The notes beneath the pieces were generated by a model that was not told the DNA's origin, did no database searches, and saw only the letters and a program-made list of their open reading frames with translations. Below are positions 10,583 to 17,262 of a stretch of 38,653 bases of DNA, piece after piece. The first letter of the stretch is position 1, and each line of letters begins with the position of its first letter. A program made the translations under genes and the position numbers. Source of the DNA: Bordetella sp. (GTDB lineage Bacteria > Pseudomonadota > Alphaproteobacteria > Caulobacterales > Caulobacteraceae); the NCBI GenBank assembly GCA_017308115.1, contig JAFKFS010000028.1, forward strand, positions 25,792 through 64,444. Reading direction: 5' to 3'.

Positions 10583-11374
10583 TCAGAAGAACAGGCTTTC
10601 GGCGTCGCGCCGCGCCTCGGGCGGGTCGGTGCGGCGCGGGGCGGCCGGGCGGGCGGGCGAAGCGCGGCCCGGCGGGGGCGGCGGCCCGGCCTGGCCCCTC
10701 GGCGCCGGATCGCCCGGCAGGGCGGGAGCCGCAGACGTCGCACGCGGGGGCGCCGCCGTCGACGCGGCCGGCGCGGCGGCGATCCTGGCCGGAGGCGGCC
10801 CCAGGGGCGGATAGGACGGTCCCGCCGGTTCGGCCGCGCGACGCGGCGCGACGGCGGGTTGCGGATCCTGCGGCTCCGCTACGTCCGGCCGGTGCGACGC
10901 CGCCAGCAGACGACGCGCCTGGGCCCGCGCCCGGGGATGGTCGCAACGACACAGCATAAGCCCCGCAGGCTCCCGCCAGATCAGCAGGGGGCGGCGCGGC
11001 GGCTCGGCCCAGCGGCGGGCCAGGCGCTCGACCTCGCGGGTCAGCGCGGGATCGTCGTCGGGGAGCGGGCGAAGCTCATGGCCCTGGGCCTCCAGCTCCG
11101 AGGCGATCCCCGACAGCCAGTCCGCGCCGCTGGACGCCCCGTGGACATAGACGGGGCTGAGGCCGAAGGCCGCGCCTCCGGCCGCCGCCTCCAGCCGCGC
11201 CTCGAACGCCTCCGGGACGACGATCCGCTCAGGCTCATGGCGCGCGACCGCCAGCCACCAGGCGGCCAGGGCCACCCCCAGCATCAACAGGCCCAGCACG
11301 GCGCCGATCAGCGCCCCCAGCAGGATGCGCAGCGATTGGGACGGCGATGGAGCAGGGGCGGCGGACGACATCAT
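10583..11374 (-). CDS. Hypothetical membrane-anchored protein with proline-rich tail
   Basis: 263 aa, not recognised. One strong transmembrane helix is present near residues 14-44 (LRILLGALIGAVLGLLMLGV). Next comes a compact domain of about 110 residues containing YVHGASSGADWLSGIASELEAQGH. From about residue 160 to the end there is a long low-complexity Pro/Ala/Arg tail. The tail could be periplasmic and disordered, or cytoplasmic if the orientation is reversed. Two adjacent ATG codons make the exact start uncertain by one residue. No family name is offered. Confidence 0.6.
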   Translation of the reverse strand: MMSSAAPAPSPSQSLRILLGALIGAVLGLLMLGVALAAWWLAVARHEPERIVVPEAFEARLEAAAGGAAFGLSPVYVHGASSGADWLSGIASELEAQGHELRPLPDDDPALTREVERLARRWAEPPRRPLLIWREPAGLMLCRCDHPRARAQARRLLAASHRPDVAEPQDPQPAVAPRRAAEPAGPSYPPLGPPPARIAAAPAASTAAPPRATSAAPALPGDPAPRGQAGPPPPPGRASPARPAAPRRTDPPEARRDAESLFF

Positions 11375-11445
11375 CGTCCGAAAGGACTAGCACCGAACCG
11401 CCGGACGGCAAGCCCCCGCCGCCCGGTCCCGGCCTCGCGCGACGT

Positions 11446-12333
11446 TCAGACCGCCAGGTCGAACAGGGCGTCGCGCGTGATCTCGGCATGGGTCATGGGG
11501 AACAGATGGCCGCCGCCCGCCACCGCCTCGACCTGCACATGCGCCCGGCGAGCGGACGGGCCGACCGCGCACAGGCTGCCGGTCTCGCCCTTGAGGATGC
11601 GCACGGACCCCGGATAGCGGGCCAGGGCGCGCCAGGGATCATGGGCCTGGGCGGCGTAGTTGGAGGCCTCCCACGCCGGGCGGCAGGCCAGCTCCAGCCC
11701 CTTGTCGGTCTCGACCAAGCCGTCGGCCAGATAGTCGGCCAGCATCAGGTCGGGCCACCCCCTGAAGGCGCCGCGCCCGCGATAGGCGGCCAGGGCCTGT
11801 TCGCGGCTGTCGAAGACGGCGCGGCGTTTCAGCGTCCGCAAGACGATCGGGAAGCGCCGCGACAATCGCCCGGCCATCGGCAGGTTGAACGCCATGACCA
11901 TGGGACGCGGCCAGACCACCGGATCGAGCAGCAGAAGGCGCGACACCCGCTCGGGTCGTTCCGCGGCGGCCAGCAGGCCGCTGACGCCGCCCATCGAATG
12001 GCCGGCCAGGGCCACGGGCGGCCCGCCGATCGCCTCCAGCAGGGCGATCAGGTCGTCGCGGTGATCCTTCCAGCTGCGACGGCTTTCGGGCGCGGCGGGC
12101 AGGCGGGTCGCGCCATGCCCGCGCAGGTCCGGCGCCCAGATGCGCAGGGCGCTGGACAGGGGCTGCAGCAGGGAGCGGCAGGTGCGGGCGTTGAAGCCGT
12201 TGGCGTGGACGAAGACCAGATCGACCGGACGCCCGGGATCGCCGAAGTCGAGCACCGCCATCTCGCCCGCGCCCCAGCGGTTGTCGATGGGGACGCTGAT
12301 CCGGCGCGGCGCCGACAGGGCCAGGGCGTCCAT
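11446..12333 (-). CDS. Alpha/beta hydrolase
   Basis: 295 aa. The alpha/beta fold order is clear: VDLVFVHANGFNART (oxyanion HANG), APDLRGHGAT, nucleophile elbow G111-H-S113-M-G115, and a late GGGHLFPMTH with the probable catalytic histidine. The catalytic acid is not certain by eye. The HANGFNA pattern is common in esterase or epoxide-hydrolase-like members, but the substrate cannot be read. It starts 5 nt after the stop of the Zur-type regulator and is probably co-transcribed with it. Confidence 0.85.
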   Translation of the reverse strand: MDALALSAPRRISVPIDNRWGAGEMAVLDFGDPGRPVDLVFVHANGFNARTCRSLLQPLSSALRIWAPDLRGHGATRLPAAPESRRSWKDHRDDLIALLEAIGGPPVALAGHSMGGVSGLLAAAERPERVSRLLLLDPVVWPRPMVMAFNLPMAGRLSRRFPIVLRTLKRRAVFDSREQALAAYRGRGAFRGWPDLMLADYLADGLVETDKGLELACRPAWEASNYAAQAHDPWRALARYPGSVRILKGETGSLCAVGPSARRAHVQVEAVAGGGHLFPMTHAEITRDALFDLAV

Positions 12334-12338
12334 CCGCC

Positions 12339-12836
12339 TCAGGCCGCCACGCGACAGGCCGGGCAGCGGCCATGCCCTTCAATGGTGGTGCGTTCTATGG
12401 CGTAGCCGGCGCCGGCGGCGGCGCGGGCGAAGGCGTCTCCGCCCTGGACCGCCACCTCTTCGGCGGCGCCGCAGCAGTCGCAGATCAGGAAGGCGGCCGC
12501 ATGCCCCTTGTCCTCGCCCAGCGCATCGGCCGTGCAGGCGACATAGGCGCTGATGGAGGCGATGCGGTGCGCCAGGCCCCGGCGCTCCAGGAAGTCGAGC
12601 GCGCGATAGACGGTCGGCGGCTTGGCCGCCTTGCCGTCCAGGCCGTAGCGGGCGATCAGGTCATAGGCCTTGACCGGCTCGCCCGCCGTCAGCAGCAGCT
12701 CCAGCACTCGGCGGCGCGGAGCGGTCATGCGCTCGCCCTCGGCGGCGCAGCGCGCCTCGACGGCGGCCAGGGCGCGCTCCACCTCGGCGGCGCCGAGCTG
12801 GTGTTCAGCGTGTTCATGATCGCAGGCCAGACCCAT
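12339..12836 (-). CDS. zur: Fur-family regulator, probably Zur
   Basis: 165 aa. The winged-helix domain is visible with TAPRRRVLELLL and recognition helix PPTVYRALDFLERRGL (about 73-88). The C-terminal domain has CDCCG (C119, C121, C122) and CPAC (C158, C161), a structural zinc site. ALDFLERRGLAHRI and the Cys-rich C-terminal half favour Zur over Fur. Zur represses zinc-uptake genes when zinc is replete. No zinc transporter is in the window, and I see no AT-rich Zur-type palindrome in its own promoter region. It is divergent from the sapC gene and probably leads an operon with the hydrolase. Confidence 0.85.
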   Translation of the reverse strand: MGLACDHEHAEHQLGAAEVERALAAVEARCAAEGERMTAPRRRVLELLLTAGEPVKAYDLIARYGLDGKAAKPPTVYRALDFLERRGLAHRIASISAYVACTADALGEDKGHAAAFLICDCCGAAEEVAVQGGDAFARAAAGAGYAIERTTIEGHGRCPACRVAA

Positions 12837-12939
12837 GGCCTACAGCTAGGGGGTCGGAGCCGCCGCTGCAACCACATCGACGGTCGTCCCGCGCCGCGCC
12901 GCCGCCGGCTCCTGACGCAATGTGGCCGAACGGCGGCGT

Positions 12940-12968
12940 TTGCGGCGGCCTCGGCCATGGGCTAGAAG
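12940..12968 (+). promoter_or_regulatory. Candidate housekeeping promoter for the SapC-family gene
   Basis: TTGCGGC (12940-12946), 14 nt, then GCTAGAAG (12961-12968). The -10 matches seven of eight positions of the Caulobacter GCTANAWC pattern; the -35 is weaker. Transcription would begin about 25 nt before the ATG at 13000. Called by eye. Confidence 0.4.
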
Positions 12969-12999
12969 AGCCGTCCTTTCTGTTCAGAAGATCCGTTTC

Positions 13000-13791
13000 A
13001 TGACCGACGCCACCCAAGCGAACAGCCCCCTGTCGGGCAACGTCCTGTTCTATTCCCAGCCCGAGCCCCTGTCGGCCGAGGTTCACGGCAAGCTGGGCGT
13101 GACCCCGGCGGACAAGCCCTACGCCTTCGTCGCCCAGACCAATGTGGTGCCGCTGACGGTGACGGAATTCGCCCCGGCCGCCCTGAGCTATCCGGTCATC
13201 TTCGTCGGCGACGCCAAGCAGCCCGTCGCCGCCATGGGTCTGAACGCCGCCGAGAACCTGTTCATCGAGGACGGCGAGTTCCGGCCCGACGCCTACATTC
13301 CCGCCTATGTGCGCCGCTACCCCTTCGTCTTCGCCAATGACGACGAACAGAAGCGTCTGGTCCTGTGCATCGACCGCGCCGCCCCCTTCGTGGTCGAAGG
13401 CGGCGAGACCCCCCTGTTCGAGAACGGCCAGCCCAGCGGCTACGTCAACTTCGGCATGGAGTTCTGCAACAATTTCGAACAGGAGCGCGTGCGCACCGAG
13501 TCCTTCGTCGGCCTGCTGAAGGAGCTGGACCTGTTCGAGGTGCGCGAGGCCAACTACACCCCGCGCAACCCCGACGGCTCGGCCGGAACGCCGCAGAAGA
13601 TCGCCGAATACTTCGCCGTCTCGGAAGACAAGCTGAAGACCCTTCCGGCCGAGAAGCTGGCCGAACTGCGCGACAACGGCGCCCTGGGCCAGATCTACGC
13701 CCACCTGGTGTCGCTGCTGGGCTGGGATCGCCTGATCGCCATGGCCCTGACCCGCGCCGCCAAGCAGCAGCCGGTCGCCGCCAACGCCTGA
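13000..13791 (+). CDS. SapC family protein
   Basis: 263 aa, no signal peptide, so cytoplasmic. The family is recognised from the YPVIFVGDAKQPVAAMGL and YIPAYVRRYPFVF blocks and FENGQPSGYVN near the middle. SapC was named from a Campylobacter S-layer locus. In Caulobacterales such proteins often accompany TonB-dependent receptor or halogenase genes, but no such neighbours are seen here. Molecular function is unknown. The open frame extends upstream to 12922, but 13000 begins after the candidate promoter and matches the family's N terminus. Confidence 0.85.
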   Translation: MTDATQANSPLSGNVLFYSQPEPLSAEVHGKLGVTPADKPYAFVAQTNVVPLTVTEFAPAALSYPVIFVGDAKQPVAAMGLNAAENLFIEDGEFRPDAYIPAYVRRYPFVFANDDEQKRLVLCIDRAAPFVVEGGETPLFENGQPSGYVNFGMEFCNNFEQERVRTESFVGLLKELDLFEVREANYTPRNPDGSAGTPQKIAEYFAVSEDKLKTLPAEKLAELRDNGALGQIYAHLVSLLGWDRLIAMALTRAAKQQPVAANA

Positions 13792-13851
13792 TTTTCTGAG
13801 GGCCTGACGCGCGTTCGCGCGGCTCGAGGCCCTGGAAAACGCTGAAGGCAG

Positions 13852-13884
13852 ACGCCCCGTCAGGACACTGGCGGGGCGTTTTTT
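13852..13884 (+). terminator. Strong intrinsic terminator after the SapC-family gene
   Basis: ACGCCCCGTCAG (13852-13863) pairs with CTGGCGGGGCGT (13868-13879) around a GACA loop, giving a 12-bp stem with a single G-U wobble, followed by six T. A second, GC-rich hairpin (AGGGCCT...AGGCCCT, about 13799-13833) lies between the stop codon and this terminator. Confidence 0.9.
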
Positions 13885-13912
13885 CATCCCCCCCCACAGG
13901 GGGAGAAGGCGG

Positions 13913-14320
13913 CTATCGGCGCGCGACCAGGGCGCGGGTCAGGCAGGAGAAGACCAGGCGGCCCGCCTCGTCCAGCAGATCCTGCTGGGCGATGACGACG
14001 CCCTTTTCGTCGCCGACCGGGTCCTTGCCCATGATGGTCAGGCGGCCGCGCAGAAGTTCGCCCGCCGGGGGGCTGCGCAGGAAACGCAGGCCGTCCACCG
14101 CCAGGGTCTTGGCGCCCGCCCAGCCGCTGGTGCGGTCGGCGGCCAGACGGCTCCACAGAGCGTAGACCATGGCCTCGGGCGCGCCATAGGCCGTGTCCCA
14201 GCCCGGCAGGAAGCGTTCGGCGAACAGGTCCAGCGCCGCCGCATCCACCGCGCAGGCCCCCAGGGGGATGACCTGACCGATCTCGAGATCCTCGAAATGG
14301 ACGTGCAGCGGCTCGGTCAT
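13913..14320 (-). CDS. MaoC-like dehydratase domain protein
   Basis: 135 aa, single hot-dog domain. HVHFEDLEIGQVIPLG at the start and a central SGWAGAKTLAVDGLRFLRSP (where the usual hydratase segment falls), followed by GDEKGVVIAQQDLLDEAGRLVFS, match MaoC-type hydratases or dehydratases that act on CoA-linked acyl chains. The canonical catalytic Asp/His pair is not obvious, so activity is uncertain. It lies 17 nt downstream of the NADP oxidoreductase and is probably co-transcribed with it. Confidence 0.75.
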   Translation of the reverse strand: MTEPLHVHFEDLEIGQVIPLGACAVDAAALDLFAERFLPGWDTAYGAPEAMVYALWSRLAADRTSGWAGAKTLAVDGLRFLRSPPAGELLRGRLTIMGKDPVGDEKGVVIAQQDLLDEAGRLVFSCLTRALVARR

Positions 14321-14337
14321 GGGCGGTCGTTCCTCGA

Positions 14338-15360
14338 TCAGGCCGCCGGCTCCTCCGACACCCGAACCATCAGCTTGCCGTCATGGTCGCCCGTGAACAA
14401 GCGGTTCAGCGAACCGACCGCGCCTTCCAGCCCGTCGTCGACGTGGACCTTCCACTGAATCTTCCCATCGGCCAGCCAGGGGCCCATCTCGGCGACCATC
14501 TCCGGGGCGCGGTGGGCGTAGTCCAGGACCAGGAAGCCCTTCACGTCCAGGCGGTGGGTGATGATGCGGGCGAAGTTGGGCGAGGGCGGCGTGCGCGTGG
14601 CGTTATAGGCCGAGATCAGGCCGCAGACGGCCATGCGGCCGTGCGTTTTCAGCCGGTTCCAGACGGCGATCATGATGTCGCCGCCGACATTCTCGAAATT
14701 GAGGTCGATCCCGTCCGGAGCCAGCCGGTCCAGGGCGTCGCCGACGTCCTCGCTCTTGTAATCGACGGCCGCGTCGAAGCCGAGGTCCTCGGTCAGCCAG
14801 CGGCACTTCTCGGCCCCGCCGGCGATGCCGATGACGCGGCAGCCGCGCTGCTTGGCCACCTGGCCGGCGATGGAGCCGACCGCCCCCGCCGCCGCCGAGA
14901 TCACCAGGGTCTCGCCCGCCCTGGCCTTCAACACGTCGGTGACGCCGAAATAGGCGGTCATGCCGGTCATCCCCAGCACGGACAGATTGGCGGTCAGCGG
15001 CAGGCCCGGCGCGCGATGGACCGGCCGCAGCCCCGCCTCGGGTACGACGGCGTAGTCGGCCCAGGCGCCCGACAGGGGCGTGACCAGATCGCCTTCCTTG
15101 AACCGCTCGCCGCGCGACCGCTCGACCACGCCCAGGGTCAGGCCGCGCATGACGTCGCCCAGGCCCACCGGCGGCAGATAGCCTTCGGAATCATTCATCC
15201 AGGTGCGGTTGGTCGGGTCGATCGACAGATAGACGGTGCGGACCAACACCTCCCCGTCCTTCAGCTCGGGCACGACGCTCTCGACCAGCTCCAGGTCGCC
15301 GTCCTGGATCAGGCCGCGCGGCCGCTGACGCAGGATCCATTGTCTGTTGCGCAGGCTCAT
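14338..15360 (-). CDS. NADP-dependent oxidoreductase, zinc-free MDR family
   Basis: 340 aa. The domain order is a GroES-like N-terminal part followed by a Rossmann fold. The nucleotide-binding loop is SAAAGAVGS (155-163) and the NADP-type QRGCRVIGIAGGAEKC follows. Motifs WMND, YLPPVGLGDVMRG and DGIDLNFENVGGD are typical of the leukotriene B4 dehydrogenase / CurA-like branch, which reduces enones or quinones. A good AGAGGAGA ribosome-binding site precedes the ATG. The gene is immediately downstream, on the same strand, of the candidate stress sRNA and its terminator, so part of its transcription may be read-through from the EcfG promoter. Confidence 0.88.
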   Translation of the reverse strand: MSLRNRQWILRQRPRGLIQDGDLELVESVVPELKDGEVLVRTVYLSIDPTNRTWMNDSEGYLPPVGLGDVMRGLTLGVVERSRGERFKEGDLVTPLSGAWADYAVVPEAGLRPVHRAPGLPLTANLSVLGMTGMTAYFGVTDVLKARAGETLVISAAAGAVGSIAGQVAKQRGCRVIGIAGGAEKCRWLTEDLGFDAAVDYKSEDVGDALDRLAPDGIDLNFENVGGDIMIAVWNRLKTHGRMAVCGLISAYNATRTPPSPNFARIITHRLDVKGFLVLDYAHRAPEMVAEMGPWLADGKIQWKVHVDDGLEGAVGSLNRLFTGDHDGKLMVRVSEEPAA

Positions 15361-15441
15361 CCGTCGATCTCCTCTGACCGTTTTCTTTCAGGACCCATAG
15401 TGACGCCTCCGTCCCGCAGGGCAAGCCGCCCGCCCGCCGAC

Positions 15442-15471
15442 AAAAAAGAAGGCGGTCCATCAGGACCGCCT
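15442..15471 (-). terminator. Intrinsic terminator of the candidate sRNA
   Basis: On the minus strand AGGCGGTCC and GGACCGCCT form a perfect 9-bp stem with a TGAT loop, followed by TCTTTTTT. The U tract is only on this strand. No protein gene is upstream of it on this strand, so it must end a non-coding transcript or act as an attenuator for the oxidoreductase gene. Confidence 0.88.
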
Positions 15472-15545
15472 AGGAGTCGCATCATCGAGAATGAGGCGAG
15501 GGCGAAGACCGGCGGTCAGGCCGGCCCGGGGGATGGCCCTCGCAT
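15442..15545 (-). ncRNA. gsrN: Candidate EcfG-dependent small RNA, GsrN-like
   Basis: An intergenic minus-strand transcript of about 104 nt is predicted. It is bounded by an EcfG promoter (GGAAC-N16-CGTT, 15575-15551) and a perfect intrinsic terminator (15471-15442). No coding frame of note lies inside it. Near the 5' end, GGCC/GGCC arms close a loop AUCCCCCG, a C-rich hairpin loop. GsrN of Caulobacter crescentus is a sigma-T-dependent sRNA that uses a C-rich loop to pair with target leaders such as katG, and as I recall lies beside an NADP-dependent oxidoreductase. The size, promoter, loop and neighbour all agree. The identity is inferred, since I cannot align it, and the TSS is estimated to within a few nt. 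Confidence 0.72.
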
Positions 15546-15550
15546 CGGAT

Positions 15551-15575
15551 AACGACGCGCGCCCGACTCGGTTCC
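15551..15575 (-). promoter_or_regulatory. EcfG promoter for the candidate sRNA
   Basis: Minus strand: GGAAC at 15575-15571, 16 nt, CGTT at 15554-15551. This is an exact match to the general stress sigma-factor promoter of alphaproteobacteria. Expected start of transcription is about 6 nt downstream, near 15545. Confidence 0.85.
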
Positions 15576-15613
15576 CGCCCTCGGCCGACATGGCCCACGC
15601 CGGGCGTCGTCGC

Positions 15614-15638
15614 GGAACGGCCCGGCGGCGGCGACGTT
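15614..15638 (+). promoter_or_regulatory. EcfG promoter for the small His-rich membrane protein
   Basis: GGAAC (15614-15618), 16 nt, CGTT (15635-15638). It is back to back with the sRNA promoter; the two -35 elements are 38 bp apart. It lies 52 nt before the ATG at 15691. Confidence 0.85.
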
Positions 15639-15690
15639 GGCCCTAGAGGTTTCCCGACCGGAACCGGACCCAGACAAGGAGGCGAGCCCG

Positions 15691-15996
15691 ATGGCCCATC
15701 AAGACCCGCATTCCCATTCCGCCGACGCCGTGAACACCCATCATGCGGTCGAGGCCCAGTACGTTCGCCAGGGCCGAGGCGGGCGCCGCATCCTGGTGCT
15801 GCTGATCGTCTCGGCCGGCGCGGCCGCCGTCCTGCTGCTGGGATGGTGGGCGCTCAACAACAGCCGGCTGCATCGCACCGCCGAAACCACCGGCGCCCTG
15901 CCCGCGCCCTCGCCCGTGGTCGAGACGGACCGCGCGGTCCGCCCGGTCGGGCCGGAAGCGGCGCCCCCGCCCGTCGATGCTCCCGCGCCCTCCTGA
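15691..15996 (+). CDS. Small single-pass membrane protein, EcfG-controlled hypothetical
   Basis: 101 aa, not recognised. The N terminus is His-rich (HQDPHSHSADAVNTHHAVEAQY) and charged. One transmembrane helix follows (residues about 34-53, ILVLLIVSAGAAAVLLLGWW), then a Pro/Ala-rich tail that is probably periplasmic. An AAGGAGG ribosome-binding site precedes the chosen ATG; a longer open frame from 15637 would start before the expected mRNA 5' end, so it is rejected. The EcfG promoter upstream makes it a probable general stress response member of unknown function. It is convergent with phyR. Confidence 0.75.
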   Translation: MAHQDPHSHSADAVNTHHAVEAQYVRQGRGGRRILVLLIVSAGAAAVLLLGWWALNNSRLHRTAETTGALPAPSPVVETDRAVRPVGPEAAPPPVDAPAPS

Positions 15997-16010
15997 GGCG
16001 AGGATGAACG

Positions 16011-16038
16011 AAAAAGGGCTCCGCCGCGGCGGAGCCCT
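16011..16038 (-). terminator. Intrinsic terminator of phyR
   Basis: A 24-bp perfect palindrome (AGGGCTCCGCCG and its complement, 16015-16038) is followed on the minus strand by a T run (16015-16011). It lies 25 nt after the phyR stop. On the plus strand there is no T tract, so it would end the convergent small membrane protein transcript poorly, if at all. Confidence 0.82.
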
Positions 16039-16063
16039 GGAAACGCGTCGGACCGGCCGCCCC

Positions 16064-16855
16064 TCAGGCGGCCTGCTTCTGGCGCGACGGATGGAAGAAC
16101 AGCGCCTGGCTGATCGCCGCCTTCACCGTCTCCGGCTGGAAGGGCTTGGTGATCAGGAAGGTCGGCTCGGGGCGCTCGCCAGTCAGCAGCCGCTCGGGGA
16201 AGGCGGTGATGAAGATGACCGGCACGTCGAACCGCTTGAGGATGTCCTTGACCGCGTCGATGCCCGACGAGCCGTCCGCCAGCTGGATGTCGGCCAGCAC
16301 CAAGCCGGGCTTGTGGCGCGACACGGCGTCCACGGCCTCGTCATGGGTGGTGGCGGTGCCGGTGACGCGGTGGCCCAGTTCCTTCACCAGGCTTTCGATA
16401 TCGGCCGAGATGATGGCCTCGTCCTCGATGATCAGGACGTCGGTGGCCAGTTCGGCGTCGATGTCCGACTGGGCCTCGGCGATCAGGCGTTCGACCGTGC
16501 GGGGATCGACGGCCAGAATCTGGGCGGCCTCGGACGGAGTGAAGCCCTCCAGGGCGGTCAGCAGAAAGGCTTGGCGCGAGCGCGGCGAAATCCGCATCAG
16601 GCGGTGGGCGGCGTCATCCCCCTCGATCGCCGAGCCGTCCTCCAGCTGGGCGCCCGTGGCCGACCAGATGGCGTGGAAGACATGATAGAGGGCGACGCGC
16701 GGCGTCATGTCCGACGGCAGCTGGCGCTCGCCCGCGGCCAGCGCTTCCAGGGCCACCCGCACATAGTTGTCGCCCGTGGCCTGGTCGCCGGTCAGCGCGC
16801 GGGCGTAGCGGCGGACATAGGGCAGATGAGGCGCAAGTCTGGCCAGAAGGCTCAT
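16064..16855 (-). CDS. phyR: General stress response anti-anti-sigma factor PhyR
   Basis: 263 aa. The N-terminal half (1 to about 135) is a sigma-factor mimic resembling EcfG regions 2 and 4 (YVRRYARALTGDQATGDNYV; SRQAFLLTALEGFTPSEAAQIL). The C-terminal half (about 138-258) is a response-regulator receiver with phospho-acceptor D189 in LVLADIQLADGSSG and K in FLITKPFQPE. When phosphorylated PhyR binds NepR and frees EcfG. I start at 16855, with GGGGAAAG upstream, rather than the upstream in-frame ATG at 16903, which would sit only about 6 nt from the predicted transcription start. It is divergent from nepR-ecfG and has its own EcfG promoter, so positive feedback is expected. Confidence 0.97.
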   Translation of the reverse strand: MSLLARLAPHLPYVRRYARALTGDQATGDNYVRVALEALAAGERQLPSDMTPRVALYHVFHAIWSATGAQLEDGSAIEGDDAAHRLMRISPRSRQAFLLTALEGFTPSEAAQILAVDPRTVERLIAEAQSDIDAELATDVLIIEDEAIISADIESLVKELGHRVTGTATTHDEAVDAVSRHKPGLVLADIQLADGSSGIDAVKDILKRFDVPVIFITAFPERLLTGERPEPTFLITKPFQPETVKAAISQALFFHPSRQKQAA

Positions 16856-16914
16856 ACGGTTCTTTCCCCGACAATCTCGGCGCCGGACACTTGTTCGGCG
16901 CACCAGCCGACCTC

Positions 16915-16939
16915 AACGTATCAAATGGGCCACGGTTCC
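16915..16939 (-). promoter_or_regulatory. EcfG promoter of phyR
   Basis: Minus strand: GGAAC (16939-16935), 16 nt, CGTT (16918-16915), about 60 nt before the phyR ATG. Back to back with the nepR-ecfG promoter. Confidence 0.88.
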
Positions 16940-16980
16940 CGCGCCTTGCGACAGCTTGAGCATAAAAACGTCCGACGCTA

Positions 16981-17005
16981 GGAACCGGATGAAGGAGGCG
17001 GCGTT
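16981..17005 (+). promoter_or_regulatory. EcfG promoter of nepR-ecfG-phyK
   Basis: GGAAC (16981-16985), 16 nt, CGTT (17002-17005), about 50 nt before the nepR ATG; this is the expected autoregulatory site. A weak housekeeping-like pair (TTGAGCA 16956-16962 and GCTAGGAA 16977-16984) overlaps its -35 and could give basal expression. Confidence 0.88.
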
Positions 17006-17055
17006 TCCTGCTTCTAGAGGCGTTTCAACTGGCTTGGGCGGCAGCCGTAAACTCG

Positions 17056-17262
17056 ATGATCAACACCAAGGACACCCCCGCGCACCCCGACGGGCTCCCG
17101 TCGCGCGATCGAGGGCTTGAAGAAGTTCGCCTGCGCCAGCAGGCGATCGGCGTGAAGCTGCGCCATATGTTCGACGAGGTCGTGAACGAACCCGTCCCCG
17201 ACGAATTCCTGGAGATCCTCAGGCGCGCGGACCAGGCGTCGTCCACCAAGGAGGGACAGTGA
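17056..17262 (+). CDS. nepR: Anti-sigma factor NepR
   Basis: 68 aa, the expected size. The conserved core is LRHMFDEVVNEPVPDEFLEILRRAD (about residues 35-59): two helices joined by the EPVPDEF linker that clamps EcfG or phospho-PhyR. Flanking ends are short and polar, as usual for this partly disordered family. No clear Shine-Dalgarno precedes the ATG, unlike ecfG. The stop overlaps the ecfG GTG start as GTGA, so sigma factor and anti-sigma factor are translationally coupled. Confidence 0.95.
   Translation: MINTKDTPAHPDGLPSRDRGLEEVRLRQQAIGVKLRHMFDEVVNEPVPDEFLEILRRADQASSTKEGQ

Noticed and set aside
12837..12999. A Zur operator in the zur-sapC intergenic region
   Set aside because: No AT-rich inverted repeat is visible; the region is uniformly GC-rich.
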